Assembly: GCF_008831285.2 (NCBI RefSeq)
Contig: NC_045139.1
Span: 11,876,704-11,940,703 of the forward strand
Reading direction: 5' to 3'
DNA length: 64,000 bases
Source: Nymphaea colorata
Lineage: Eukaryota > Streptophyta > Magnoliopsida > Nymphaeales > Nymphaeaceae
Numbering within the stretch: position 1 is the first letter of the stretch; every line of letters begins with the position of its first letter. A program made the translations under genes and the position numbers. The notes beneath the pieces were generated by a model. That model worked only from the letters and a program-made list of their open reading frames with translations. It ran no database searches and was not told the DNA's origin. Positions 48,640 to 60,884 of this stretch are shown here, piece by piece.

Positions 48640-48930
48640 TGTGGTCGAGATTAAAAGAACAATTAGGTAAATTTGATGTGGCATTGGCACTTGCTTTATT
48701 CTTTTACATCATAGTGGTGTTTTGCATCAAAAATTACAAAACTGCCCTCGTGTTCTGTAAGTTAATACATTTAAAAAAGGTTACCATTTTTACTTGCTCT
48801 TTGAAAATGACAAAATTACCCCCCTCACACTAAACTGTGTGCGCAGGACGGCCTCCAGCATAAAAAGGCATGCTAGCAATAACCAGCAAATATGGAAAAG
48901 CAAGCACCACTTTTGAATTGAAACCGAGAA
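48640..48930 (+). repeat. Third copy of the block P promoter segment
   Basis: Aligns with 16565-16860 and 25605-25825: ttgctttattct, aaaattacaaaactgccctcgt, gctctttgaaaat(g/a)acaaaa, gacggcctcc, gcatgctagcaat and ttttgaattgaaacc. Just after it, at the place corresponding to about 16845 (30-40 bases before the copy 2 TATA box), copia element B begins. No O-methyltransferase exon follows on the far side. Confidence 0.75.
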
Positions 48931-49121
48931 GTAGGCCTAGAAAAGTTTATGTTTCTAGGTGGTTCTTTGCAATATTTAATGGTTAGGACGTCTCTTTAAA
49001 CATTCCTCTATTTTTTGTTGAAGTAATTTGTAAATCTCTCTTCTACCCTAATCTCTTTTTATGGAGATTAGGGTTAGTGAATGAATCAACGATTCTTTCT
49101 CAAGGATTGCAGGCTCTAACA
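48930..49121 (+). repeat. Copia B 5' LTR
   Basis: It shares agtttatgtttctaggtg through ctttctcaaggattg with the 3' LTR and ends TAACA directly before the primer-binding site. The first bases are decayed, so the start is approximate. Confidence 0.85.
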
Positions 49122-49134
49122 TGGTATCAGAGCC
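49122..49134 (+). promoter_or_regulatory. Copia B tRNA primer-binding site
   Basis: TGGTATCAGAGCC immediately after the LTR is the standard initiator-methionine tRNA primer site of plant copia elements. Confidence 0.9.
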
Positions 49135-50042
49135 AATGATCTCCATCCTCCTCCGACGGCGGTTGATGTGATTTTCCGGCAACCTCTTCTCCTATTCTCT
49201 CTCTCATCTCTTCCTATTTCTTTTATTTCTCTACATGTCCTTTCTCTCTTCTCTTTGCTGATCGGGAGGCAGTGGAGCAACGTAAAAGGGAAACTTAATC
49301 ACACATGAGAGGTATGTGTTATTAGGTCCCTAACATGGATGTAGTGGAGCATGAGCAACTACATGGGAGTTGCTTTAGAATATTTTTATTCACATCTGGC
49401 ACGTGGAAGAGTAGTGACACGATTTATCTAAATGTTGAGTTGTATCATAAAGTTTTTGGTTGTTGATGTTGAAGAAGAAGTTCAAGCCAGACACGTTGCT
49501 GAGTGGTGGATCAGATCAGAAATCGTTGTAGGTTTCCTCTTTCTTTTTCAAATCATATTATTGTTCTTGAACCAAATCTTTGGATTTTTCTTTGTCGTTG
49601 GCCATTGATGTTCCATATCGAAGTCGTGGCTATATGGGAGATGACCAGATCAGTTCTGGATTTTAGATCATATCAGATCTAATAAAAAGGCCAATATCTA
49701 GATTTTGATACATTGAAGCCATAGACATCAACAGAAATATATATGTGTAGCTATGCAGGAGTCTACGTTGGTCAATGTCTTAGAGACTGCCCTCAATGAA
49801 TGTTGCGGCAGTCATTGCTGTAAGAATTTTTTTTGTCGTTGTTGATGATTAGTGGAGTGTTGAGCAGTCTGTTAGCATTTGGAGAACAATCTGCTGTGGA
49901 GGTATTTGTTCTTGTTTAAAAGAAGTGTGGCACATCTATTTTTACTTCTGCCATGTGGTGTTAGACAACTGTTATTATTGATCAATCTCATTCTACTCTA
50001 TATTATTCTTCTCTGTTTGTAGGCTGAACTCTTGAGAACAAA

Positions 50043-50981
50043 TTGACAATGATTGAAAATCCCAAAACTAATTTCTCTCATGAATTTAAAATTGGAGGAA
50101 ATCCATTCTCTTATGGTTCTACTATAAAGTTAGATGGATCTAACTATGAAATTTGGTCTCATGTGTTTATGATATTTGTGATTGGACATCAAAAGGAGCC
50201 TGTTATAGAAGAAAATGAGTATATAGAGAAGAGTGGAAAATATAGCTCATGGAAGGAAGATAATAATATTGTCGTGTCATAGATCATGAATAGTGTGTAA
50301 CCACTGATTATTTCCACGATTGCGTTCTATACCTCTGCCAAACAAATGTGGGATTTTTTGAAACAAACATACTCGAATGACAAGAATGTTAGCAAGATAT
50401 TGCAGGTGGAGGAGAAATTACTTAATTTGCAACATGGGATCAAAGTCTTGCTTAGTACTTCGCTTCCCTCAAGTCAATCTATAAAAAACATGCCATGAGG
50501 CTCATAGTTAACAGTCTATGGTTGCAAAGTTTCTACATGGTCTCTCTCCCAAATACACAGTAGCAAAAGTGCAGATGTTGACTGGAGCAGAAATCCCTGA
50601 CCTAGCTGAAGCTTACAACAGACTCAGTTGTCTTGTTGTGACCCTTTCTCTGCCTTCTAGTGATGTTCATGTCTTTGCCTTGGTGGCTTTACGAGATCGT
50701 AGACGTAGTTTCTCCAAGGAAGGGGGCATAGGTCGAGAGTCAGGAGGTCGAGGAGATTTCAGTGCACCTACTGTGGAAAAATAGGGCATTTGGAAGAGAT
50801 ATGTTGGGATAAACATGGTCGTCCTTCCACTTCATCCCAAGGAAAAAGTGTTACATCAAAGCAGGAAAAGAATTCTTTACAGTCTCTTATTGGATTTGTC
50901 CAGACAGCTTCATCAGTAGTTGATGGGTCTTTATCTTCTTCCCAGAATGTGACTATAAATATCAACAAGTCAGATTCTTAG
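50043..50981 (+). pseudogene. Copia B: gag remnant
   Basis: Begins with a frame containing KLDGSNYEIWSHVFMIF (the start of plant copia gag) and continues after stops with the QMWDFLKQTYSN segment near 50340. Near 50765-50825 it retains an intact zinc knuckle of CxxCxxxxHxxxxC type (CTYCGKIGHLEEIC). At least three stops interrupt it. Confidence 0.85.
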
Positions 50982-51059
50982 CAAATAGATTTACTCAACC
51001 GTCGGCCTCTATAGTTATGATAGACAATGGTATGTCTGTTGATACTGCTCCACATAATA

Positions 51060-52460
51060 CAAGTACTACTTAGATCATTGATTCAGGAGCATCGAGACAC
51101 TTTTGTAATAGACCTTCTATGTTTACTGTGCTACACTCATTAACTCAGACACGTCATGTGAGACTTGCAGATGGTAGATTGTCTCTTTTTATGGGTTATG
51201 GAGATATTAAGTTTTCTCAGTATGACAATTCCTAATGTGTTATATGCTTCTAAGTTTCCCACTAATCTTTTATCAGTTGGACAATTGATTAATGATTTAC
51301 ATTGTCGTGTTACATTTGACTCTGGTGTATGTTCATTTCAGAACTTGCAAACTATAAAGATGATTGGTGGAGGCTATGAGAAAGGGGGCAACTGATTTTG
51401 TGTGTATTGCACTCTTCTCAACTTCTTCTTTGTCCTCTTCATTCCAGTAGCATCTCAGACTTAGTCATCCATCTATTTCCAAGGTTCGTCACCTACTTCC
51501 TCATTTACCAGTACCAGAGTCGTTCCAATGTGAAGCTTGTCAACTTGGCAAGCACACCCATAGCAGTTATTCATCGAGTTTTAGTTCATCAAGTTGTGAA
51601 CTATTTGATCTTCTTCATGTTGATGTGAGGGGTTCTCCCAGAGTTGTTAGTAGGTCTACATTTTGTTATTTTCTTGTCATTGTTGATGATTATTCTCGAA
51701 TCACTTGGGTTTTCTTTTTGAAAGAAATGTCTGAAGTCATGTGTATTCTCAAGAACCTTATTATTGAAATAAAGACTCAGTTTGGTATTCTTGTTAAAAA
51801 CATTCCACTGATAACACTTTTGAGTTCAAGGCATTTACCTTAATGCAATTTTGCTCTCATAATGGCAGTTCTTCTCAATTTACTTGTCCACATACTTCCC
51901 AGCAAAATAGAGGAGCTGAGCAAAAACATCACCAACTTTTAAATATGGCACGTTCCTTAATGCGTCATACTATTCTACTCGCATATTTTTTGGGAGATGT
52001 CATCCTCACTGCATGTTCCTTGACCAACCGTTTACTCTCATCCTTCATTGACAATCACGTTCTCATTAAACTTGTACACTTACGACGACTCTTATTTCCA
52101 ATAGCTCCCAAACTATTTGGATGCACATGCTTTGTTCACATACTTGGACTCACACGTGATAAATTGGGTGCCCAAGTCATTAAGTGTATCTTTATTAGCT
52201 ACTCCAAAAATCATAAAGGTTACAAATGCTTTGACCCCTTGAATGAAAAGGAGTATATCAGTGCGGATGTCACATTCTTTAAGTTTCAGCCTTATTATAG
52301 TCCTTCTCCTACCTCTACTGAGATGCCACTGTCATCTGACCCACTACCTATTCTTCATATTCTTTTGGAGTCATTCTCTTGTGAGTCTCCTTCGAAGGAT
52401 TCTCCTACTGTAGTGTCCAAATTTCGTGATCCTCCGCTGGTCTATACACGTTGACAAGAC
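51060..52460 (+). pseudogene. Copia B: protease and integrase remnant
   Basis: Protease IDSGASRHF at about 51078. Pre-integrase/zinc-binding CEACQLGKH near 51535. First catalytic Asp near LLHVDVRGS (about 51615-51640) and VDDYSRITWVF after it. The third catalytic region QNRGAEQKHHQ is at about 51903, then a C-terminal part to a stop at 52454. Frame changes occur near 51395, 51625 and 51843. Confidence 0.85.
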
Positions 52461-52759
52461 CCTTCTCATGATCCTTCCCCAACCGCTTCTCATGAGGTAA
52501 GTACATCTGAAATGAGTATAGCTAATCCATTTGAGCCCACGATAGCTATCCCTAATCCTTGTCAGGATTTACCTATTGTTCTTCACAAAGGCAAGCGACA
52601 ATGTACTCTACATCATATATCTCATTTTGTTTCTACTGACGGTGTTGGTAAAAGTGTGCAACAGTTTATTCAAGATCTAACTACCCATGCAGTTCCTACT
52701 TGTCTCTAACAGGCATTATTAGATACCCAGTGAAGACAAGTTATGCATGATGAGATGGA

Positions 52760-54180
52760 TGCATTAGTTCAGCGAGGCACCTAAGAACTTATTGATTCTC
52801 CTCTTCATTGTGACATTGTTGGCTCTAAGTGGGTATTTACAGTGAAATATAATTTTGATGGTTCTATGGAAAGATACAAAACTCAGTTGGTTGCAAAGAT
52901 CTACACGCAAACTTACAGGGATGATTTCTTTGAGACTTTCTCTCCTATTGCTCGGTTGAGAACCATTCGTTTTATTATCTCTATGGTTGTACACCATGAC
53001 TAGCACATGTATCACCTTGATGTCAAAAATGTCTTTTTGTATTGTGATTTCGATGAGATTGTTTATATGCAACAACCACTAGGGTTTGATTGACAGGGAG
53101 AGTGTGGAAAAGTGTGCAAACTGAAGAAAGCTATTTATGGATTCAAACAAAGTCCTTGTATGTGGTTTCACGAGTTCTCTAAGGTAGTTTCAAAATGTGG
53201 CTTTGAGATATCCCCTCTTGATCATTCTCTGTTTATCAAGAAGAAGTTCAGGGGTATGACCATTCTAGTGGTTTATGTTGATGATATTATCCTGACATGT
53301 GACTCCGATCAAGAAATTTATGATACAAAGTTGTTTCTTCAAAAACACTTTGTGACAAAAGATCTTAGTCAACTATTATATTTTTTGGGAGTAGAGGTTG
53401 CTCGCAATAGGGAATGTGTAGTTCTCTTTAATCGAAAGTATGTGTTCTTGATTTATTGCAGGACACCGGGATGCTATGAGCTAAACCGACCAATCTACCT
53501 ATGAATCCACGCACACAACTTTATGATGACCAATCGGAATTAGTGGATGTTCGATCATACAGATCTCTTATTGAGAAACTCCTCTATGTTACTGTGACCA
53601 GACCAGACATTAGCTTTGTAGTGGGGAAACTAAGTCAATTTATGAAAAGACCCAGGAAAGTTCATTGGGATGTTGCTTTAATGGCAATCAAATATTTAAA
53701 ATCTTTTCCTGTCAAAGGACTATTATTCACAAAAAGCAAGACCCTAGAAGTGGACCTATAGTAATGCTGATTATACTGGCTCAATCCAAGACTGAAAATC
53801 TACTATAGGATTCTGTGTATTTGTGGGATGCAACCTTATATCCTGGAGAAGTAAAAAGCAAGGTATGGTATCAAGGTCTAGTGCGAAATTCGAATACACA
53901 GCTATGGCTCAAACTGCCACTGAAATGACTTGGGCTAAATCCATGCTATCTAGCCTAAGTGTGTCGATTCTGCTTCCCATGACGATATATTGTGATAATC
54001 GAGCAGCCACATATATTGCAAACAATCCAATTTTCAATTAGAAAACTGAACATATTGAAGTTGACTGCCATTACATTTGGAATCTCGTTCAAGAAGGAAC
54101 CATAGCCACTATTCATGTATCATGAGAAGATCAAGTTGAAGATGTCTTCACCAAAGCTCTTCCTATTGGTGATTTCTCTA
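52760..54180 (+). pseudogene. Copia B: reverse transcriptase and RNase H remnant
   Basis: Reverse transcriptase starts near GSKWVFTVKYN (52810) and has YGFKQSPCMWF (53140) and the catalytic YVDDIIL (53273-53295), which is intact. YLKSFPVKGLLFTK follows. RNase H has SSAKFEYTAMAQ and YCDNRAATYI (53990) and ends near VFTKALP (54150). Stops at about 53001, 53092, 53505, 53760 and 54040 make it nonfunctional as one polyprotein. Confidence 0.88.
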
Positions 54181-54234
54181 GATGTTGTGATAAGCTAAGC
54201 ATAATTAATATGTATGCTCCAGCTTGAGGGGACC

Positions 54235-54427
54235 GTTGAATTAGAAGAGTTTATGTTTCTAGGTGATTCTTTGCAATATTTTAATAGTTAGGAGGTCTCT
54301 TTAAATATTCTTCTATTTTTTGTTAATGTAATTTATAAATCTCTCTTCATCCCTAATCTCTTTATTATGGAGATTAGGGTTAGTAAATGAATCAACGATT
54401 CTTTCTCAAGGATTGCCGGCTATAACA
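54235..54427 (+). repeat. Copia B 3' LTR
   Basis: Follows the polypurine tract. The expected TG start is mutated (CGTTGAATTAG). It ends TATAACA at 54427. Confidence 0.85.
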
Positions 54428-54691
54428 AGAGGGAGAGAGGAAATGTCCAGCTAAGCCGCTTCATGAAGCAAAGTGGGTACGCTCCATGCTCCTTTAAGGA
54501 AAAAAAAAAAGACACATGGGCCAGATGCCCTACCACTACCACAGGAGCCTTCAGTGGTGCAGGTGACGCTAGGCAGCACATTGGCAACTGCATATTTTTT
54601 TTTGTTTTAGGATGGCAGTTCATGCCCTCGGATGCCACCAAGGATGGCCGTGCAGATGCCAGGGGTTAGCTAATGGTGACGATCTATGGGG

Positions 54692-55109
54692 TGTTGGATA
54701 ATGGCCCTGAGCCCTATCCCTACATCTTGCAACTGCAAAGGAGCCAACTTGTTGTTACGAGATTCAAATAAAAAACTGATTTCCAAAATTAAAAGATTAT
54801 ATGTTACCTCTGAATCATTCTCTCACAAGGCATAACCGCCCGTTGGGCATCGGGAAAACCTACGAGGCTGGCCTATAAATGCCCAGCAATACTCTGATTT
54901 AGGGTTGGTTGTCTTTCTCCCAAGTCAGCGCCTCATAGAAGCAAACCCGTGAACATCACCTCTGCTTCCATTTTTCTTCTTCCTCTTCTTCTCCACGTGT
55001 TATAGTCGGTGTTGCTACTGCCTTCTTCACATTGGATACGCCACTGGTGAACATGCTGCGTAGACTCAGAGCCGATCACATATGCCTAACTGTTGTAGTA
55101 AATCCAACA
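54692..55109 (+). mobile_element. Single 418-bp LTR with adjacent primer-binding site
   Basis: It starts TGTTGGATAATGG and ends AATCCAACA, so the ends form a TGTTGGAT/ATCCAACA inverted repeat. A TATA-like tataaatg (54883) lies in the middle, as expected for an LTR promoter. Immediately after it is ttggtatcagagt, a one-base-shifted initiator-methionine tRNA primer site. No second LTR was found in the window, so this is the 5' LTR of a truncated, or very long and unrelated, element. Confidence 0.8.
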
Positions 55110-56160
55110 TTGGTATCAGAGTGAGGTTCTTTGAATTCCAGTAAGTCTGTTCATACTTTAGTGGTGCCTATGATGCTTATCATGAATACAGTCTGCACGT
55201 ATGAAGTTTTTTTGGATCATGTTTCATGAATATGAAAGCATGGTAGACAAAAGTTAGACATGAATGCATGAAGCATGCTAGTTCTCATTGATTTGAAACT
55301 CCTCAAATTTGATATATTATGTTGCACTCTGTTTTCTATATCCTTGAGTCTCAGAGAAACCGAGAGCATAGTTGGGCTCTAGAGCTTGCATATCTGTCAA
55401 GTATTATGGAAGAAGATTTCAAAAGGAAATAAAACGCAGCAATATAAACAAGAAACCATAACCCTCATTGAGGTCTAGCCAGAGAGCGCACAAGCTCAAG
55501 ATCTGAGAGAAAGATTATTACCCCAGGAGTTTACTACTGTCGGAGAGCCCACTGATGCGCTTGATCTGGCAAACGCGCGAAAGCGCAGACTCCCCAGATC
55601 ACCTTTTTTGGAAGCCTTATGTTTTGTCATCCTTGTACCACAGCGACCGAAACCTAAGCAGAGAGCTTGAGGGTCGCTGCTGCATGTGCTTCTGGATGAG
55701 ACCTCGTTGTTTCTTGCAATAGCTGGAGTTTTTCACCATTGTTCCTTTTGACGGACCCAAAACCTTACTGCTTCTTTTCTGGCAATGACCCAAGCACCAG
55801 AATAAAAGGCCCTGACCGGGTGTAGTGCTCAGCCGGCCGTTTTTGCTTGTCGTGTCTAGCCGAGGTGCTTCAGCAGGCATTGTTACTCACCTGCAGAAGC
55901 TTCAGATACCCTCCTCGCAATGACCCAAACCCTATTCTAGCATGAAAATGTCCAAGGATGCTTGCTGCTTGCTGTCCGCAACTTCGGTCATCTTCCTTGC
56001 GGTAGAAGCAAAGGAGGTCACCTTCCTCGTGGTAGCGGCGGCGTTGGTTCAAGCAGCGACAGTGGTGGAGGCGAGGTGGACGAAACCCTAGCAGAGGTTT
56101 CACGAGAGGAAAGAGAAGGAAAAAACAAAAAAAATTGTGAAAAACTGAGTTCATAGCGGT
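55110..56160. other. Internal or flanking DNA of the single-LTR element, with a possible minus-strand exon
   Basis: From 55550 to 56110 the sequence is distinctly GC-rich. On the minus strand an open frame from 56154 runs to a strong donor, CTGCAG|GTGAGT, at 55891. Another open frame covers 55880-55617. The composition looks like a 5' UTR or first exon, or the GC-rich start of a retroelement. No domain is recognisable. Confidence 0.3.
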
Positions 56161-57151
56161 TTTTATACTAAAAATTTGAAAATTACCGAATTAGTTCACA
56201 ATTTTCACATTATTTTCCAAAAACATTATCAATTTTTTAGAAATTAATGCTGCAACGTTTTTGTTAAAAACTTTTTCAAAAAGAGGCTTGTGAAAGTTAA
56301 TTTCAGTGAGAAACCATGATTTTGTATGAAATTATGTAGAGATACCCTCAGACTTATTAAAAATTGCTAAAAATGGGTTCTGAATATAATTTTGAAAATA
56401 AAGGAGGAAATGTTCGTTCAAAAAATTTAAAACTGAGATCTCCTTACTGCTAAGTGATGTTTTAGAGTATTATTGGAGGTTTTGTGTCGTGATATTCTTT
56501 ATGTGTTGCTTTCTTTTTACTGTTGTTTACTTGCCATTAAAATTCAAAACTAAGAATTGACTTCTAGAGTAGGAGTCTTGGAACTAGCCAAGACCTAAAA
56601 ACTTAATGAAACTAACTTTCATGGATTGAAGCATAGAATTCTGTTGGTCTTGACTCTTGATAGGTTAATCCTGGGCGCAAGCTAACTGCCCAAAACCTAG
56701 GCCTGAAGCCTCACCCCGACGCCCAATTTTAGGCTTAGGCATGGCTCGAGTTGAGACTAGTACCCAGTATCATTGGGTACTCAGCACAATGACCACCTTT
56801 TACTGTTTGTAGTGTAGATAAGTAGCACTCACAAGAATCAATTTGAGCACATGACATCAGCATGATACTACTCAGGCTGACTAGTTATGACTAGTTATGC
56901 TATAATCCTGAGGGCCAAATCTGATATGATTTTATTCAAATTTCTCTTCTTTATTGATGAGGAAGCTTAAGGCCCACTTATTGGTTGTGCTCCCCGAAAA
57001 AGAAAACTTCAGTTGCAAATTCTGAACTTGCTAAGTTTGTATGAAGAGTATTCGGAAGTATTGGCTGTCATTTATCCTAAGAATAACACTTAAATTGGGC
57101 CACAAACTAACGGAAAGCAGATCCGATTGGCTTGTTTTGTAAAGAGAAGCT
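56161..57151. other. AT-rich intergenic stretch
   Basis: No gene seen. A GGCC-rich MITE-like fragment lies at about 56690-56800. Confidence 0.4.
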
Positions 57152-57533
57152 AAGATTGTAACTTTCGAAGAGTTGTTTAACAGCAAAGACGCTTTATGAG
57201 TGTTTCATGAATCTAGTCAACAAACTAAAACTAATGTTCCATAAATTTGGCCCAATCATTAGGGCACACTCACCAAGTGTCTCTACTGCCAAGTGACTCT
57301 CGGCTTAATGAAGAGAGCTAATACATAATGTTTTTAACTAAGATTGTATCTTTCGAAGAGTTATTTAACAGCAGAGACACTTTATGAGTGTTTCATGAAT
57401 CTAGTCAACAAACCAAAACTAAAACTAATGTTCCATAAATTTGGCCCAATCATTGGGGCACACTCACCAAGTGTCTCTACTGCCAAGTGATCCTCGGCTT
57501 AATGAAGAAAGCTAATACATAATGTTTTTAATT
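57152..57533. repeat. 188-bp tandem duplication
   Basis: Units start aagattgta at 57152 and 57340 and are highly similar (tttatgagtgtttcatgaat, tttggcccaatcatt, aagtgtctctactgccaagt). Unit 2 has a short aaaact repeat expansion. Confidence 0.92.
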
Positions 57534-57835
57534 CAAGTAGAAAAAAGTTTGGTCCCCTTCTATACACGACCATATGTGTCCAATAAGAGTCGGAGGAGAA
57601 AAATTTGAACATTGTATCCAATGAAAGATCGTGCTGGGAGTTAGGCTCCCATCTTTTATTGAAAAAAAGAATGAAGAATGTACAAAAAGAATGAGAGGGA
57701 TGCAAAACATCAGCTGATAACAAGACAAAGTGACTAAACACAGTCACTGAAAAACCACTTCAACATAATTTGAACATTTGCATTCATTAACTACACACTT
57801 AAACATAATCTAAACAAGTGGTGGAACCGACGGAA
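57508..57835. repeat. Duplicated block V (copy 2)
   Basis: Counterpart of 22925-23175, split by an insertion (about 57625-57770). Confidence 0.75.
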
Positions 57836-57944
57836 GCACTCCGCGTGTACCCAACTAATTAGAGCGTCCCTTTGTGGACCCAAAGACGTTGTTCTGCTCC
57901 TCTAAGCTCAGAACATCGTCTTTTGTGGAACATGGGACCTCTGG

Positions 57945-58065
57945 AAGACTCAAATGCGGGACATGCGGAACACTGTCCAGCACGTCCTGCGGACACTGTT
58001 TTTGTCATTCTGGGGTTCCACACGGACAGGACCAAGGGGCAGTTCTGGGGTTTTATGCAATCTCA
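57945..58065. repeat. Duplicated block Y (copy 2)
   Basis: Counterpart of 40750-40870. A TA microsatellite (58084-58107) follows. Confidence 0.75.
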
Positions 58066-58129
58066 ACACGTCAATCTCAACTAATATATATATATATATA
58101 TATATATAGACAATCATATAATGTGCGTC

Positions 58130-58815
58130 CACTTTTTTTCTTTAATTCAACCATGTAATGTGTTTCAGTATGGCAAACTTTGCACTATGAATCTGGGTTT
58201 TCATCAACCTTCAATATTTGTCACAATATGAGGCATAAGTTATTTTCTATAATCTGAAAATCAATTACTGAAAATGCATCAAACTTATATTGTTTCTGTA
58301 ATTCTTTTCAAAACACAGACAAGAAACCATTTTGAAGGTTTCGAACCACGTTGAAGTCATCATCTTAAGCAAACAAACTTAAAGTTTGAAATCTACACCA
58401 CACTGTACATCCAAGGATGGAAAATATAATTTTCATATCTTGCTTTCATTGATTTACAAATATATTTATAAGATTCTTCAAATATATATGATGCCTAAAA
58501 TTGTGATATTTTTATTCTTGTACAAATATATCCAGCTTTACAGATGAACTCAAGATGTTAAAAAAATGTAGGATTAAATAAATTCTGACCTTTTTGATTC
58601 TATATAACCTTTTCATCAGTTGACAATTTTACCTACTATTATTGATTTTTAAATGGTCACGAATGAAATTTATAAATGATAATGATTTTTCTGAAAATAT
58701 ATAACTTATATTTCGTAGAATCCGTCTGCATAGTTAGGTAATTCATCAAAAGCGTCTTCAATCCACGGATCAACCAAAGCGCACCCTGGATTTCATAATC
58801 TAATGCCCATATATA
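58130..58815. repeat. Duplicated block Z (copy 2)
   Basis: Counterpart of 30120-30805, same orientation. Confidence 0.85.
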
Positions 58816-58864
58816 TAAGAAATGGATTGAGCTTTCCCTTCTAAGCCTCATGCGATTTATGGTA

Positions 58865-59380
58865 ATTTTAAATAGGGTATAGGAGCCAGAAAGAAAATGA
58901 GGGCGTGGCCTCATCTGTCCCTCTTGATTCCGCCCCCATCCATGCCCAAAATTGTGGGGATGCAACAGTTCTAGATGATAGAATTCAGTTGGTTGGATTT
59001 GGTAAGAAAACCTGAATCTAATTAGCAAATTGGATTCGAACTGGGTGGATAATTTTTTACTGAATTTGAAGGTTACCAGATTTGAACTATTTTGGTATTT
59101 TGCGCATTCTAAACTCCAAATCTCCCTCTCAGTCCAATTGATGTATCAAATGCGAAAAGCCATGTATTTTACCATCGCAAATAAAATGCCGTAACAACAA
59201 AGTCGTCCCCAATTTTTTTTTTATGTATTCTTTCAAGGACGTGACCTGCTTCCATGTCTTTAAAAACAAATATCAAATGAACACAGAAATTCATACGTTA
59301 TGGTCCTGATCATTTGTTGTATTGAAAATGACCAAAATGCCCATGCTTCGTGCATTCACTGCAAAGGTATGTCATGGAAA
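58865..59380. repeat. Duplicated block W (copy 2)
   Basis: Counterpart of 20050-20560. It directly follows block Z here, whereas in the 20-kb copy it follows the 3' flank of CCoAOMT copy 2. Confidence 0.85.
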
Positions 59381-59558
59381 GCATGATAATTAATAGAGGT
59401 TTGAAGTAAAAATTATTGAATTGAAAAAGGCAGATTATTTAACTCTGATTTCGTCCGCCATATTATTCTCTATTAAATTGCTTTTTTAACTCTTTTTCCT
59501 CTGATAACTTCTAATATGCTATTTAAAAAGTAGGAAAGGTTTAACCAAACTCGCTTGA

Positions 59559-59698
59559 GGTCTTCTTGCTGACGCTTTTTTTTTATTTTATAATACAAAA
59601 ATATGGTCTTGGAGCAAAGTATGTCTGAAGTCTTCTTGCTGACGCTTTTTTTTTTAATTTTATAATACACAATATGTTCTTAGAGCAAAGTATGTTTA
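59559..59698. repeat. 70-bp tandem duplication
   Basis: Two units with tcttcttgctgacgcttttt at 59561 and 59631, each ending agcaaagtatgt(c/t)t. Only a handful of differences. Confidence 0.93.
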
Positions 59699-60349
59699 CT
59701 TGTAAAGTCTATACAAGTGAGATAACAATAGAAAGAGGGCGGAATTCTAATGTAAAAAGTAAAAAAAGAAACGGGGGGAGGATGTTGTATGTCATTTTCT
59801 CTTTTTTTTGTCAAGATTTATGTTGTGAAAATGAGTTTGAATTTTTCCAGTTTTTTAGTTGCGAGTGCTTTGTACGTCACGAGCCATTTTCAATTAATTG
59901 AAATTTATTGTTAACAAGACCTATATTTAAAATTTGTCTTGCAGTCCGCCTCAATATTAGTGAACATTGAAAGAAAAAAAAAAATAAAAGTCAGAAGCAT
60001 GCCATGCGGTTACAGAAGTGTGCTTCCGTCATAACATAATTTAATGGAGAAAGCAGTTATTGACTGCTTCTGTTTATAACGACCCTTGGGGAAAAGCCAA
60101 GAGGGGGAGAGAGAGAAAGGGTGGTGAGTAAAAGTGAGGGAAGGCGATGGAGAGGAAGAATAAAGGTGGGCTGACGGGGCAGAGTTATAAAATTTTTCTT
60201 CAAATTAAAGTTTTTAAATTTTGACTATGGTCGAAATATCATTTTTTAAATTTTTATATAGAACAAGTGAATTTTTTTTAAATTTACATGTAAAAATTTA
60301 AAAAAAAAAATTGAGGTGGGGCCTAGGGCCCAAGCAGGCCCTACCTAGG
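59699..60349. other. AT-rich intergenic stretch
   Basis: No gene seen. Repeat T (copy 2) occupies 60195-60355. Confidence 0.4.
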
Positions 60350-60790
60350 CTCCGCCTCTGGGTGGACTCATAAAGTTTAACTTGAGCTCCAGCTAATTAT
60401 TCCCGAGCCTAAGATGGCTCGATCATGGCTGGGCTCACTCGAGCTGAGATCTGGCTTGAACTTAGCCAAGTAGTTTCATTAAAAAAAGGGGAAAAAAACT
60501 TTTGAGCTTGTGCAAGCAACTAGTTTTGAAGTATAAACCTCTCTCTTGCTAGCCAAAAGACCGCCACACTCAAGCTATCTTTTTTTGTGTTAATATACTG
60601 AAATAACTTTTATAATTTTAGTCTGTCCGAGTTTAATTGAGCTTAACCGATCTGAGCCTGGCTAGCTCAGTTTGACTCGTTTGCTTGAACAAGGTCATTT
60701 TTAAAGTCGAACTTGACTCGTTTTGTTACCAGTCCAGCTTGAATCAAGTTCAACTGGACAAGCTCAAGTCGAGCAAAGTTGAACATCCTT
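60350..60790. repeat. GAGCTCGA-rich MITE-like repeat
   Basis: Dense gctcga/gagctt/cttgaac words over about 440 bp in otherwise AT-rich DNA, of the type common in plant non-autonomous DNA elements. No terminal repeats could be fixed. Confidence 0.35.
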
Positions 60791-60884
60791 ACTTATAATA
60801 AAAGTGGAACCCAAGTAGTAAAGAGGGAATGTGAAGGTGTCAAGCTCATCAAAACTACTCTCAACTCTTTTTCCTATTGTCAAT

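Larger units (their letters stand above)
48930..54427 (+). mobile_element. Ty1/copia retrotransposon B with both LTRs
   Basis: About 5.5 kb. It has paired short LTRs (about 48930-49121 and 54235-54427), a primer-binding site TGGTATCAGAGCC (49122-49134) complementary to initiator-methionine tRNA, and a polypurine tract CTTGAGGGGACC (54223-54234). Between them gag, protease, integrase, reverse transcriptase and RNase H appear in copia order on the plus strand. By manual alignment the LTRs differ at roughly 15 positions, so the insertion is not recent. Multiple stops interrupt the polyprotein. The insertion sits in the third P block, and no clean 5-bp target duplication is visible. Confidence 0.9.

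Noticed and set aside
52764-53075. 103-codon minus-strand frame
   Set aside because: Shadow of the copia B reverse transcriptase on the plus strand.
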